The notes beneath the pieces are model-generated. The model did no database searches. It saw only the letters and a program-made list of their open reading frames with translations, and was not told the origin of the DNA. Position numbers and translations under genes: made by a program. A stretch of 60,809 bases of DNA from Desulforudis sp. GTDB lineage: Bacteria; Bacillota; Desulfotomaculia; Desulfotomaculales; Desulforudaceae. Where the stretch lies: assembly GCA_003604975.1 (NCBI GenBank), contig QZIR01000004.1, forward strand, positions 1 through 60,809, read 5' to 3'. Of the stretch, positions 1 to 8,149 are shown piece after piece. Numbering within the stretch: the stretch's first letter is position 1; each line of letters starts with the position of its first letter.

Positions 1-104
1 CCCCCAGGAAGTGCTTAATTAGCACAAAGCCTGCCCGCCGTGCCAACATGTTCTTCAAGGAAGCCGCCCTCCGGAGTCGAATTAGTTATCCGGAGGTGAT
101 CACA

Positions 105-332
105 ATGGTCTGTCCGCGTTGTGGATTGATGATCTTCGGGTTCCCCGAAGGGGCCAAGGAAATCTACTGCAAGCACTGCGGTCAACCCATTGTGCTCCGG
201 GACTACATTCCCGGTATACTTAAACCCAAAGAAAATTCGTCCCAACAACCTTCGAAGTGGGAGCAGGTCTTATGCAGGTGGGGCAAGCGGTGGTTCGAAC
301 TGCTGATCCCCCCGGAGCGTGTGGCAAAGTAG
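105..332 (+). CDS. Small zinc-ribbon protein
   Basis: A 75-residue protein that opens with a CPRCG motif and has a second CKHCG knuckle about 20 residues later, a C-x2-C...C-x2-C zinc ribbon. The C-terminal half is charged and rich in W and P with no recognisable fold. The start at 105 is preferred over an in-frame upstream ATG at 48 because a strong GGAGGTGAT ribosome binding site at 92-100 sits just before it and the first cysteine follows at once. It is alone on the plus strand, facing the DUF3006 gene tail to tail. No function can be assigned; nucleic-acid binding or a structural zinc role are both possible. Confidence 0.65.
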   Translation: MVCPRCGLMIFGFPEGAKEIYCKHCGQPIVLRDYIPGILKPKENSSQQPSKWEQVLCRWGKRWFELLIPPERVAK

Positions 333-389
333 AAATTGGATAATTGATTAGCCAATTAGTAAACTTATAGGATAGAAGCCTGTATCCGA

Positions 390-641
390 TCAGCGGCGCT
401 GCCGGAGCCGGTTCAGAAGGTCGTTGACCCTGGCCCTGGCGTCTCCTATGGCCTGGCGGTTGATGCTCGCGGAACGGACCTGGCCGTCCCTGATCACCGC
501 ATCTACGATATCACCCTCCCGGACACCGGGGGGGAGAGCATCAACGGACATCACCAGGGAGACCCGTTCGTCGTCACGGAGGAGCAGGCGGACCATTCCT
601 TCCTCGATGGCGTCCACCGTGTATTGCTTCACGTTATCCAT
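390..641 (-). CDS. DUF3006 family protein
   Basis: An 83-residue protein starting MDNVKQYTVDAIEEG. It has the pattern of DUF3006: a short beta-rich domain (VDAIEEGMVRLLLRDDE...) with a central Pro-Gly-rich LPPGVREGDIVDA turn, then a basic helical tail. Its ATG sits inside the last codons of the upstream metallo-beta-lactamase gene, an 8-base ATGGATAA overlap that implies translational coupling. DUF3006 genes are commonly found directly after ComEC-like beta-lactamase-fold genes, as here, so the two probably act together. The biochemical role is unknown. Confidence 0.75.
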   Translation of the reverse strand: MDNVKQYTVDAIEEGMVRLLLRDDERVSLVMSVDALPPGVREGDIVDAVIRDGQVRSASINRQAIGDARARVNDLLNRLRQRR

Positions 642-1521
642 TCTCGTTCCTGGAAGTCCATACTTTATAAGTCCGCCCGTCCGAGCGGATGACAACATCC
701 CCGTGCCGGTCTGTTCGGTAGACACTCAACCCGGACAGCCTCTGAAGAGTCTCAGGGTGCGGGTGACCGTAGCTATTGCCCGCTCCGGAGGAAATCACGG
801 CCGCTTCGGGAGACACACGTTGCAGAAACTCCTTGCTGGTCGAGGCCCGGCTGCCGTGATGCCCCACTTTGAGCACGGTCGAACGGACGTCGACGTTAAG
901 GTCACAAAATGTCTTCTCGGCCTCCTCCATCATATCCCCCGTGAAAAGCACCGAAAAATCACCGTTCACATAAGCCAGGCGGATCACAATGCTGGAATTG
1001 TTGAGATCCTCCTCGGAAACCTCCACCGGGCCGTAAATCTCAAGGGTGATTACCGGGTCAACTTCGATCTCCATTCCGTGGCCGCCCTCGATGAATTCCA
1101 CGTCCTTTTTAAGCAGCAGGGTCAGGTACTCCTCGTAGGTCTGCGTGGTGTGCGGCACTCCGGGGTCAACCACCTTCTTGACCGGGAAGCGCTCCAGGAC
1201 CGTGATCAGTCCCCCGATGTGGTCGGCGTGGGGATGGGTGCTGACCATCACGTCGATGGTGTCAACCCCCTGTTTCCGGAGGTATTCAACCACCTTCTTC
1301 CCGGCTGCCCGGTCGCCCCCGTCGATGATGACCGTACCCCCGGAAGGCGTCTGCACCAAGGCGGCGTCGCCCTGCCCGACGTCGATGAAATGGACCGCCA
1401 GCCGACCGTCCGGGCCAGGAGGCCCGTCGGGAGCCGATAACGACACTGTACAACCAACGAGCACTAGCAAAGACAGAATCAGCAGCAGGACAAGAAAGCG
1501 GCAGCGATTAAGCCTCGGCAT
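634..1521 (-). CDS. ComEC-like metallo-beta-lactamase-fold lipoprotein
   Basis: A 295-residue protein with an N-terminal hydrophobic segment ending in a lipobox-like LVGC at about residues 21-24, so probably anchored outside the membrane. The body is a metallo-beta-lactamase fold of the ComEC/Rec2 C-terminal type: VHFIDVGQGDAALV, then STHPHADHIGG (the HxHxDH metal site) near residue 95, FTGDM near 195 and KVGHHGS near 220. Free-standing versions are usually called MBL-fold hydrolases; nuclease or phosphodiesterase activity is plausible but the substrate is unknown. A GAGGAG ribosome binding site precedes the ATG. It is the first gene of a two-gene unit with the DUF3006 gene. It lacks the ComEC channel domain, so it is not a DNA uptake pore by itself. 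Confidence 0.85.
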   Translation of the reverse strand: MPRLNRCRFLVLLLILSLLVLVGCTVSLSAPDGPPGPDGRLAVHFIDVGQGDAALVQTPSGGTVIIDGGDRAAGKKVVEYLRKQGVDTIDVMVSTHPHADHIGGLITVLERFPVKKVVDPGVPHTTQTYEEYLTLLLKKDVEFIEGGHGMEIEVDPVITLEIYGPVEVSEEDLNNSSIVIRLAYVNGDFSVLFTGDMMEEAEKTFCDLNVDVRSTVLKVGHHGSRASTSKEFLQRVSPEAAVISSGAGNSYGHPHPETLQRLSGLSVYRTDRHGDVVIRSDGRTYKVWTSRNENG

Positions 1522-1693
1522 CTGGTGGCTCCTCTATGCGAAATTCATCCATTCCCCGCTTACGAACGGTAGGCCCCTTCAAACACAATAAAGGCACACT
1601 TCCCCCTGACCACTTCCCGGATCAGCGAAGGTGTCTGTCCTACCATACCGGTTCCGAATTCAATGCCAACGCTCCCCGCCCCTCCGGAACCGT

Positions 1694-2020
1694 TTAGGGC
1701 TGGTCGTCAGACGGTCCGCCGACCTCCCTCAGCAGTTCCCTGATGGCTCGTGAGGCGGCCTCGTTCTGTTCGAGGACGATACCTAAGCGGATTCCGAGCA
1801 GCAAAAAAGAGCGCAGGGCTTCCGGCATCGCCCCCGGGTTGTCCGGATCCAAGACTCCAAGCGTTCCGGGAGCAAACTCGTGCAGGAACTCGATGGTCGC
1901 CCTCGAAATAAAGCACTCCAGCCCGGGGCACTGGTTCAGGACATCTTCGGCACTGGGCGCGTCTGCAAAGATACGGGCATACTCCTGGATGGCGCGAGTC
2001 CCAAAACTACGGTGTTCCAT
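1694..2020 (-). CDS. Hypothetical protein
   Basis: A 108-residue acidic, mostly helical protein (MEHRSFGTRAIQEYARIF... ending in a REVGG-rich tail). I do not recognise the family. It has two cysteines in an NQCPGLECF segment, no signal peptide, and one hydrophobic stretch (SFLLLGIRLGIVLE) that could be a buried helix. The start at 2020 is chosen over an upstream in-frame start because GGGAGG lies 8 bases ahead of it. It stands between the lipoprotein gene and the Agr-type module with about 200 bases free on either side, so it is probably its own transcription unit. Confidence 0.6.
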   Translation of the reverse strand: MEHRSFGTRAIQEYARIFADAPSAEDVLNQCPGLECFISRATIEFLHEFAPGTLGVLDPDNPGAMPEALRSFLLLGIRLGIVLEQNEAASRAIRELLREVGGPSDDQP

Positions 2021-2235
2021 CGTCTGAGCCTCCCTTTTGCTCCCCGTGAGCCAATCAGGCCAATAAACGCGGCTATGATCACTTACCGGCCGAACAAACC
2101 TCACAGATCTATATCCTGATGTTATCCGGAATTGGCGACAATATCAAGTTCATGGGCTTTTGTGCACAAATGACAGGGAAGCTTACAAAAGGAAGGAATT
2201 GAAGGGGAGCGTCTACCGACCGGTACCGGGTTCGT

Positions 2236-4125
2236 CTACGGGTTTGTCCGGGGTAGCGCAATCCGGAAGGTAGTGCCTTCGGGGGAGGAATCGACGGTCA
2301 GGCTGCCCCCGTGGCTCCTGATGATTTCGCTGGTGATGGCCAGACCGAGACCGGTGCCGGATTCCTTAGTGGTAAAGAAGGGTACGAAAACCTGGTCTAC
2401 CTTCTCGGGCGGGATGCCGCACCCGGTGTCGGTCACCGAAAGGCAAACCTGTTCCCGGTCACCGCCGCAGGAGATTGTCACCCGCCCACCGGCCGGGGTG
2501 GCCTCAAAGGCGTTGTTCACGAGGTTCAGCACCACCTGCCGCAGCAGCTGGGCGTCGGCACGGACCGGTAAGAACTCGGATGGAAGCTCTTTCACCAGTT
2601 CAACCTGGCAGTTCAGGCTCTCGTTGTAGATCAGTTCCCAGATCCAGAGCACGGTTTCCCGGAGGTCGAGGTCCCGGAAAGCAGGTTTGGACGGCTTGGA
2701 CATCAACAGGAAGCGGTTTAGGATTTCCTGCATCCGGCTGATCTCCTCAAGGACAACGGTCAAGAACGGGGCGGCCGTTTCCGCGTTCCGTGACTCAACA
2801 GCCAGCTGGGTAAAGCCCTTGATGGATGTCAGGGGATTACGCAGTTCATGCGCCACTCCGGACGCAATCTGTCCGAGCGATGACAGGTTACGGACCCGCT
2901 GTAGTTCCAGTTCGTGCTTCTTCTGCGCGGTGATATCGTTTACGGTTAAGATAGTCCAAACCTGACCGTCGGGAGCGTTACTCCAGGTACTCCGGTTGAT
3001 CATTAGATACCGGTCGTTTATGGAGAGTTCACAGCCGGCACCCCGCTCCTTCAGAATCTCCTGTGGAACGCAGCTATTGTGCATTTCCAGGATGTCCGTG
3101 CCGTCTCTCCCGTCCAGGTTCCCATCCAGACCCAGGTACCGACAGGCAGCGTCGTTATGGACGCGGATCCGGCTCTTCCCGTCCAGGAAGATTACCCCGG
3201 TGTTCCACTCGGCCAGCAGCCGGTGCAGGAGAAGCTCCGACTCCCGGCGCTTTTGCCGGTCCGTCATGTTTTGGACCAGGATAACGTCCACCTTTTCTTC
3301 GCCGAAGGAAACCCGGTGACGGCTGACCTGAACCGGCACCGGCAAACCCTGTTCACCCGACAGTTCACCCAGGCAGACATGGCCTTCCGGTTGGGCGGCC
3401 AGAGCCCGAATCGCATTCAGGTTATGCTCCGCTTCCCTGTTCGCACCGCCGGTCAGCCGGTCCAGGTAGCGGTTCGCTGAAATGGTCCGTCCCTGCCGAT
3501 CCACGGTCAGGACTCCGACCGGGAGGGCATCGAACACAGTCTGCAGAAGAAGTGAGGTGTCGACCAGGTCCTGGTTGACCTTCCGGTTGAGTTCAGTAGC
3601 TTCCGCCAACAGCCAGGCTACAAAGACCAGCACCGAACAGGTCACCAGATAGTCGGCAACCTCCCACTGCGTGAATGAAGCCCTAAAAAGGAAGCCTATT
3701 CCCAAGATAGAGACCACGGCAATCGGTACGGCCAGCATTCCCCGACGGCCCAGCATCAGTGTGGAGATCACGACCGGGAAAAGAAAGAGGGCAGTCAAGT
3801 AATTCAGCTGGTAGGGAACAAACAATACGAGCACAACCACTGAGAACAGGGAGAAAACGGGGAAGGCAAAATGGCTGGGCGTATACTCCGGACCGATGCG
3901 CACCAGGCGCAAGCTTACGAGGCAGACAACCAGAAAAACCAGTGTGAGGACAAGGCCCTCCGTCGTCCTAACCGGGGGGTATACAGGCCGATCCGGAAAG
4001 ATGAGGGAAACCACCATCACGACCGCAAAGAAATTGACCAGCGTAGCAGTCAGAACCGCTGTCGAAAAGAGGTTACTGTAGCGCGGATGCACACTCTCAT
4101 GATTACGGATTTCAGGGGAAATCAT
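2236..4125 (-). CDS. Membrane PAS-domain sensor histidine kinase
   Basis: A 629-residue kinase. Residues about 20-180 form several membrane helices; two PAS-like regions follow (about 195-300 and 310-400); then HisKA with the phospho-acceptor in VAHELRNPLTS near residue 418, and an HATPase domain with N-box NLVNNAFEA, GCGIPPEK and ESGTGLGLAI. All catalytic boxes are intact. It resembles the sporulation/KinB-like orphan kinases of Clostridia more than AgrC, which lacks a HisKA domain of this kind. Its start overlaps the stop of the preceding membrane-protein gene by ATGA, and that gene lies downstream of agrB-agrD. I infer it belongs to the peptide-signalling module, possibly as the receptor or as a kinase modulated by the membrane protein. 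No response regulator is encoded next to it. Confidence 0.85.
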   Translation of the reverse strand: MISPEIRNHESVHPRYSNLFSTAVLTATLVNFFAVVMVVSLIFPDRPVYPPVRTTEGLVLTLVFLVVCLVSLRLVRIGPEYTPSHFAFPVFSLFSVVVLVLFVPYQLNYLTALFLFPVVISTLMLGRRGMLAVPIAVVSILGIGFLFRASFTQWEVADYLVTCSVLVFVAWLLAEATELNRKVNQDLVDTSLLLQTVFDALPVGVLTVDRQGRTISANRYLDRLTGGANREAEHNLNAIRALAAQPEGHVCLGELSGEQGLPVPVQVSRHRVSFGEEKVDVILVQNMTDRQKRRESELLLHRLLAEWNTGVIFLDGKSRIRVHNDAACRYLGLDGNLDGRDGTDILEMHNSCVPQEILKERGAGCELSINDRYLMINRSTWSNAPDGQVWTILTVNDITAQKKHELELQRVRNLSSLGQIASGVAHELRNPLTSIKGFTQLAVESRNAETAAPFLTVVLEEISRMQEILNRFLLMSKPSKPAFRDLDLRETVLWIWELIYNESLNCQVELVKELPSEFLPVRADAQLLRQVVLNLVNNAFEATPAGGRVTISCGGDREQVCLSVTDTGCGIPPEKVDQVFVPFFTTKESGTGLGLAITSEIIRSHGGSLTVDSSPEGTTFRIALPRTNP

Positions 4126-4601
4126 CTCAGTACCTCTTGCCTTTCTTTAAACGGTCTGATTCCGCCGCGCCGGTACAACCGCCAGGCGATCAGAGCAATC
4201 ACTAAGGTGTTCGGCAGTCCGATAAGGGCCAACAACAAGGGCTGAGTCTTCAGCTCATCCATGGGGAGCCCGACGGCGGACACAATTGCCGTGGTCAGTA
4301 CAGTCTCCAAAACAACTAGCAGTATCAGAGTAAAGGCCCACGCCAGGATCACCCTCTGCAAGGCGATGCGTTCCCAGGTGCTGATGGTTACGGACATCAC
4401 CACAAAGGTAAACAGGGTGTGAGCCGGGAACGGGGCGCCGCTGTTTCGGATAACATAAACCAGACTCAGGAACAACAAACCCAAACCCACTATTCGTGCC
4501 GGACCGGTCCTCAATCCTAGCAGGGCATAGACCATAAAGACTGTGGCCAGGCATTCCGGAATCCCCAGCACAAAAGCCGTTACAACCTCAAAAGGCAGCA
4601 T
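4122..4601 (-). CDS. Small multi-pass membrane protein of the Agr-like module
   Basis: A 159-residue, very hydrophobic protein with four or five predicted membrane helices and a short basic C-terminus (RLYRRGGIRPFKERQ). The ATG at 4601 has GGGGAGGAA directly ahead. It overlaps the following kinase gene by 4 bases (ATGA), so the two are co-translated. Small membrane proteins of this shape are often found between agrD-like genes and PAS kinases in Desulfotomaculum relatives; I believe this is the same arrangement but cannot name a characterised homologue. It could be a peptide-sensing partner of the kinase or a structural membrane subunit. Confidence 0.7.
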   Translation of the reverse strand: MLPFEVVTAFVLGIPECLATVFMVYALLGLRTGPARIVGLGLLFLSLVYVIRNSGAPFPAHTLFTFVVMSVTISTWERIALQRVILAWAFTLILLVVLETVLTTAIVSAVGLPMDELKTQPLLLALIGLPNTLVIALIAWRLYRRGGIRPFKERQEVLR

Positions 4602-4701
4602 ATCATTTCCTCCCCGCATACCTGTAAGACCGGACCGGTTCTCGATAAAGTCCGAATTGCGTCACGGAACGCTCTTACAGAAAAGGTACCTTCCACAGAG
4701 A

Positions 4702-4731
4702 ATGGGGGACGAGTTTCAAACCGTCCCCCAT
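4702..4731. repeat. Perfect GC-rich hairpin (REP-like)
   Basis: A 30-nt inverted repeat whose arms ATGGGGGACG and CGTCCCCCAT pair perfectly over 10 bases, closing a loop of 10 bases. It lies between the agrD-like gene and the membrane-protein gene. There is no T-run after either arm, so it is not a standard intrinsic terminator. It may trim or attenuate the mRNA between agrBD and the kinase genes, or be one copy of a dispersed REP-like palindrome. Confidence 0.6.
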
Positions 4732-4744
4732 CTCTCCCTCAGAC

Positions 4745-4870
4745 TCAGATCCTCTTAGGTGGTTCGGGCTGATAAAGACTCCAAACGCAGGCCGAGGCTG
4801 TTCCTACCATTGCGAAGAGTGAGAGCACAGTCGTAAGTGTTAATAGAAAAGCGATTTTCAGTCTGCCCAT
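4745..4870 (-). CDS. agrD: AgrD-type cyclic lactone autoinducer peptide precursor
   Basis: A 41-residue open frame: a basic N-terminus (MGRLK), an amphipathic/hydrophobic helix, a TASAC segment, and the tail CVWSLYQPEPPKRI. This matches the cyclic lactone autoinducer peptide pattern of Clostridia, in which a cysteine within an SAC motif forms the thiolactone and a YQP-x-P tail is removed by AgrB. The expected signal is a small ring starting at Cys28 within CVWSLY; the exact cut is inferred. Its ribosome binding site GGGGGTGA contains the stop codon of agrB and the ATG follows six bases later, so translation is coupled. Peptide and processing enzyme thus form one unit, and the gene is easy to miss because it is so short. 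Confidence 0.85.
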   Translation of the reverse strand: MGRLKIAFLLTLTTVLSLFAMVGTASACVWSLYQPEPPKRI

Positions 4871-4876
4871 CCAAGG

Positions 4877-5524
4877 TCACCCCCTCTCCTTTGCGACTCC
4901 TCCTAATACGGCAGCGCCGTATCTCATTACGCGATCCAAAGCGTCCGTCAGGAGATGGGCGGGACGGGTCAGCACGAACGCGCTGCAGACCAGCCCCAAA
5001 GCACCGGCCGGTACCAGGGTCGGGGACGAAAACACCTGCAGGAGGCCGACCAACACCACTGAAACAGACAGTACGGCCAGGATACTGTATCTTTTCAGTC
5101 GTAATCTGCGTTCCGGATCCCGGATCGGATTGACCGGGTTGTCAACCGGGGCCAGCTTTGCCGTAAGACAGAGGGTAACAGCACCAGCAACCAATACGAA
5201 GTAGAGTTCACTGCCCGGCATGTGAGGGGAGAGTACCACCGCTGATTTCCCCAGGGCCGGGAATATCAGGGCCGACGAAGCCGAGCAGCGCCAAGGGGTT
5301 GAACAGTGGGCACCGCCGGCAAAGTTGCGGACCACGGCATAGGCCCCTAAAGCCACCAGAGTCTCCGGGAGACAACCCAGCAGCCAGGCCGTAATCACCA
5401 CGGCCAGGGCGGCGAGTAACGTGGATAGAACGCTTTCCGCCCCGAACCTTAAGACATCGGTCTTTTCCTCGTCCAGGGACAACTCTTTGGCCAGATACCG
5501 GGCCAGCCTATGCGCGCTCTCCAC
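4877..5524 (-). CDS. agrB: AgrB-like peptide-processing membrane endopeptidase
   Basis: A polytopic membrane cysteine endopeptidase that trims and cyclises AgrD. The family signature is present as RNFAGGAHCSTPWRC, with the catalytic pair His73 and Cys80 spaced by seven residues as in staphylococcal AgrB (numbering from the chosen start). About six hydrophobic segments follow. The start is uncertain: the GTG at 5524 lies 11 bases after a GGAGG and gives the usual amphipathic N-terminus (ESAHRLARYLAKEL); an ATG at 5542 is the alternative. The open frame runs further upstream to 5710, but that part covers an unrelated repeat and the hcp terminator. It is followed at once by agrD. Confidence 0.85.
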   Translation of the reverse strand: MESAHRLARYLAKELSLDEEKTDVLRFGAESVLSTLLAALAVVITAWLLGCLPETLVALGAYAVVRNFAGGAHCSTPWRCSASSALIFPALGKSAVVLSPHMPGSELYFVLVAGAVTLCLTAKLAPVDNPVNPIRDPERRLRLKRYSILAVLSVSVVLVGLLQVFSSPTLVPAGALGLVCSAFVLTRPAHLLTDALDRVMRYGAAVLGGVAKERG

Positions 5525-5617
5525 GGTGACATCGACCTCCATAATATGCCATAGCATACTAATACCTAGAATTTCTTCGTCAATCCCCAAATTCCTCTGT
5601 AAATTGGACAGAAATGC

Positions 5618-5678
5618 TGTCGTTTCATGGCGTAATATCACGGACAGCAGGTATAAACCCCAGATCCTGGGGTCTTGG
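5618..5678. repeat. 61-nt dispersed repeat, copy A
   Basis: An ungapped 61-nt stretch that matches 11092-11152 at about four positions in five, including TCATGGCG, AATATC, GGAC and a TATAAA-CCCA core. It lies between the hcp terminator and agrB, so it would be in the 5' leader of agrB. It contains a GCTGTC/GACAGC stem and a CCCCAG/CTGGGG stem on this copy, but these pairings are not preserved in the other copy. Read on the minus strand both copies also give a similar peptide (P-x-I-W-x-L-Y...ILRH). Its nature is unknown. Confidence 0.5.
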
Positions 5679-5682
5679 TGCG

Positions 5683-5708
5683 AAAAAAGGCGGGGGATCT
5701 CCCCCGCC
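5683..5708 (-). terminator. Intrinsic terminator after hcp
   Basis: On the minus strand a 9-base-pair stem GGCGGGGGA/TCCCCCGCC with a two-base loop is followed by six T. It starts about 40 bases beyond the hcp stop codon and separates hcp from the agr-like operon. Confidence 0.9.
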
Positions 5709-5750
5709 AATGCTAACTCTTATATTCTTTTTGCTGTTTCAATCATACGC

Positions 5751-7358
5751 TTAACTCCCGAGGATAGCGGCCAGGTCCTCATCCGGGGTGGTGATCGGCT
5801 TGATGTCAAAGGTCTTCACCAGTACATCCAGGACGTTTGGCGTGATGAAGGCGGGCAGGCTCGGCCCCAGACGAATCCCCTTGATCCCGAGGTGCAGCAG
5901 GGTCAGCAGAATCGCCACCGCCTTCTGCTCATACCAGGAGAGCACCATCGAGAGCGGCAGGTCGTTCACGCCGCACTCGAAAGCGTTCGCCAGTGCCACG
6001 GCGATCTGGACGGCCGAGTAGGCGTCGTTGCACTGCCCAATGTCCAGCAGGCGCGGGATGCCGCCGATGTCCCCCAGCTTCTTGTCGAAGAAGCGGAACT
6101 TGCCGCAGGCCAGGGTCAGTACGACCGTATCCTTCGGGGTCTTATCCACGAACTCCGCGTAGTAGTTGCGGCCCGGCTTGACGCCGTCGCAGCCGGCGAC
6201 CAGGAAGAAGTGCTTGATGTCCCCGTTCTTCACGCCGGCGATGACCTTGTCCGCCACGCCCAGCACGGCATTGCGAGCAAACCCGACCATGACGCTGCCC
6301 TTATCCTCGTCCGTGGTAAAGCCGGGCATCTTCAGGGCCTTTTCGATGACGGGAGCAAAGTCGCCGTGCTCCAGATGCCTGACCCCCGGCCAGCCTACCA
6401 CGCTGGTGCTGAAGATGTTGCCGAAGTAGGAAGCCTGTGGCTCCTGGATACAGTTGGTGGTCATCAGAATCGCACCCGGGAACAGCGGGAACTCCTTCTT
6501 CTGGTTCTGCCACCCGGTACCGAAGTGTCCGTAGAAATGCTCGTACTTCTTCAGCTCCGGGTAGCCGTGGGTGGGCAGCATCTCTCCGTGAGTGTAAACG
6601 TAGATGCCCTTGCCCTCGCTCTGCTTGAGGATCTCCTCCAGGTCCTTGAGATCATGGCCCGATACCAGGAGGCACTTGCCCCGCTTGTGTCCAAGGGGAA
6701 CTTCGGTCGGCACGGGATGGCCGTAGGTTCCGGTGTTCCCGAAGTCCAGCAGTTCCATCGCCCGTAGGTTGACCTCACCACACTTGAGGGCCAGCCCGAC
6801 CCAATCGCTGAGACCGAGGTTCGGGTCGGTCAGGGCGGCCAGACCCTCATGCATGTAGGCGTAAACCTCGTCGTCCTCCTGACCCAGGATCTGGGCATGG
6901 TGAGCGTAAGCAGCCACACCCTTGATTCCGATTACCGTGGTCAGCTGCAGGGACTGGACGTCGGCGTCAGCTCTATGATCACAAGGAAGGCCAACCGCTT
7001 CACCCTGCCGGACCAAGCCGTCGAGATCCCCAAAACTCACATTGCCGCCGGCGCTGGCCACCTTTTCCTTGATCTGTGCGGTGAGCTCAGCGCACTGGCT
7101 GATGAGCGCCTGGAAGCGGGCCGGGTCAAAGTCGACGTTGGTAAGGGTGGCAAACAGGCCCTCACTGGTGAACCGGTTGACGGCTTCGTCCACGACGCCC
7201 ACCTTTCTTCCTTCGTGGGCGTAGAGCGACAAGCCCTTGAGCGCATGGATCAAAAGGTCCTGAAGAGCAGATACCTCGGGCTTCTTCCCGCAGACTCCCA
7301 ACACCGTGCATCCGATACCTTTCGCCGTCTGTTCACACTGGTTGCAGAACATACTCAT
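5751..7358 (-). CDS. hcp: Hydroxylamine reductase / hybrid cluster protein
   Basis: A 535-residue hybrid cluster protein. The N-terminus has C-x2-C-x8-C-x5-C (CNQCEQTAKGIGC...GVC), the [4Fe-4S] ligand spacing of class I enzymes from anaerobes. Hybrid-cluster ligands are visible later in VAGCDG, LACGK and IGQCND. Hcp reduces hydroxylamine to ammonia in vitro and is now mainly seen as a nitric oxide reductase and NO-stress protein. The ATG at 7358 is preceded by GGGAGGAGAGAGG. No hcr reductase gene follows; the gene ends in its own terminator. The Rrf2-type regulator directly upstream on the same strand probably controls it. Confidence 0.95.
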   Translation of the reverse strand: MSMFCNQCEQTAKGIGCTVLGVCGKKPEVSALQDLLIHALKGLSLYAHEGRKVGVVDEAVNRFTSEGLFATLTNVDFDPARFQALISQCAELTAQIKEKVASAGGNVSFGDLDGLVRQGEAVGLPCDHRADADVQSLQLTTVIGIKGVAAYAHHAQILGQEDDEVYAYMHEGLAALTDPNLGLSDWVGLALKCGEVNLRAMELLDFGNTGTYGHPVPTEVPLGHKRGKCLLVSGHDLKDLEEILKQSEGKGIYVYTHGEMLPTHGYPELKKYEHFYGHFGTGWQNQKKEFPLFPGAILMTTNCIQEPQASYFGNIFSTSVVGWPGVRHLEHGDFAPVIEKALKMPGFTTDEDKGSVMVGFARNAVLGVADKVIAGVKNGDIKHFFLVAGCDGVKPGRNYYAEFVDKTPKDTVVLTLACGKFRFFDKKLGDIGGIPRLLDIGQCNDAYSAVQIAVALANAFECGVNDLPLSMVLSWYEQKAVAILLTLLHLGIKGIRLGPSLPAFITPNVLDVLVKTFDIKPITTPDEDLAAILGS

Positions 7359-7387
7359 TCTTCCTCTCTCCTCCCAAGAATTTATTG

Positions 7388-7401
7388 GTTATCCAGTTAA
7401 C
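7388..7401. promoter_or_regulatory. Possible operator upstream of hcp
   Basis: A 14-nt imperfect palindrome with outer arms GTTA and TAAC lies 30 bases before the hcp start. Its form recalls binding sites of CRP/FNR-type and Rrf2-type regulators of hcp genes, but there is no match good enough to name the factor. A weak candidate. Confidence 0.3.
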
Positions 7402-7490
7402 ACAACGTACCATTGAGAGCGTTTCATCATCCCCCCTTAAAGAGATTTATTGGATCATCTTAATCCCCTATCTGGGTAAAAAAACTGGCT

Positions 7491-7919
7491 TTAATGCGGA
7501 GCCTGTTCAGCAGATCGTTCCATCTCCACGATATCGGCAAAGGTCCTGCGGTTCAATTCATCCACCAACGCCTTCTGGGCCCCTTGCAGGATCCGGTGTA
7601 CCTGGCAGGTGCCTTTATCGGGGCACTGGTTCCCGTAAGCCAGGCAAACATTTATCGCCAGTGGCCCCTCGATTGCGGCGATTACGTCTCCCAACGTGAT
7701 CTGGCTGCTGGGCCGTGCTAATCGGACGCCGCCCTGGGTACCCCGCTGGGTCTGTACCAGACCGGCCCGGGCCAGGATTTGGATCGTCTTTTTCAAGAAG
7801 TCTTCCGGAATCCCCTGCCGCTCCGAGATCGCCTTGGTCTGCAGGAGTTCGCCGAAAGGAACCCTAGACAGTTCCAGGAGCGTATGGATCGCATATTCAG
7901 TTTGACGGGTAATCTGCAT
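7491..7919 (-). CDS. Rrf2 family Fe-S transcriptional regulator
   Basis: A 142-residue Rrf2 protein: winged helix with the typical opening MQITRQTEYAIHTLLEL, QTKAISERQGIPEDFLKKT, and a wing QRGTQGGVRLARP. Three cysteines (92, 99, 105; C-x6-C-x5-C) in the effector region match the cluster ligands of NsrR/IscR-like members in number and place, although the first gap is one longer than in IscR. The start at 7919 uses GGAG eight bases upstream. Being directly upstream of hcp on the same strand, it is probably a nitric-oxide or redox sensor for it; IscR-type Fe-S control is the alternative, but no suf or isc genes are nearby. Confidence 0.88.
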   Translation of the reverse strand: MQITRQTEYAIHTLLELSRVPFGELLQTKAISERQGIPEDFLKKTIQILARAGLVQTQRGTQGGVRLARPSSQITLGDVIAAIEGPLAINVCLAYGNQCPDKGTCQVHRILQGAQKALVDELNRRTFADIVEMERSAEQAPH

Positions 7920-8088
7920 CTCGGTTTTCTCCAATAGGGGACTAATTATGTCCTTTTTATCTTATTCTACAACAGTAGTACTATTCCTGCAAGCCCGAAA
8001 ATATTCTTTCACCGTTGCGCAAAAAGGTACCCGCACTGCCGTCACTAACAGACCGATCAAACCGTATCATAGACTTGCCAGTGACACC

Positions 8089-8116
8089 ATAGCCCGGCGC
8101 TGAGACGCCGGGCTAT
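8089..8116. terminator. Hairpin downstream of the SLH gene
   Basis: A near-perfect inverted repeat ATAGCCCGGCG/CGCCGGGCTAT with a six-base loop, 34 bases past the stop of the SLH gene on the minus strand. There is no clear T-run, so it is a weaker terminator candidate that could also protect the mRNA end. Confidence 0.55.
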
Positions 8117-8149
8117 GTGTGCACCGCTTTTCGAATGATTTTAATCAGC

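Noticed and set aside
424-1440. A long plus-strand open frame over the metallo-beta-lactamase gene
   Set aside because: It lies antisense to a protein with clear metal-binding motifs and itself has no recognisable domain; high GC content opens such shadow frames.
4702-4731. Intrinsic terminator of the agrBD transcript
   Set aside because: The stem is perfect, but there is no T-run on either strand, so it is listed as a repeat only.
5618-5678. A riboswitch in the agrB leader
   Set aside because: The stems in this copy are not kept in the copy at 11092-11152, and no known riboswitch core was recognised.
5525-5710. N-terminal extension of agrB in the same frame up to 5710
   Set aside because: It would code through the hcp terminator and the 61-nt repeat and is unlike AgrB N-termini; GTG at 5524 with GGAGG is better.
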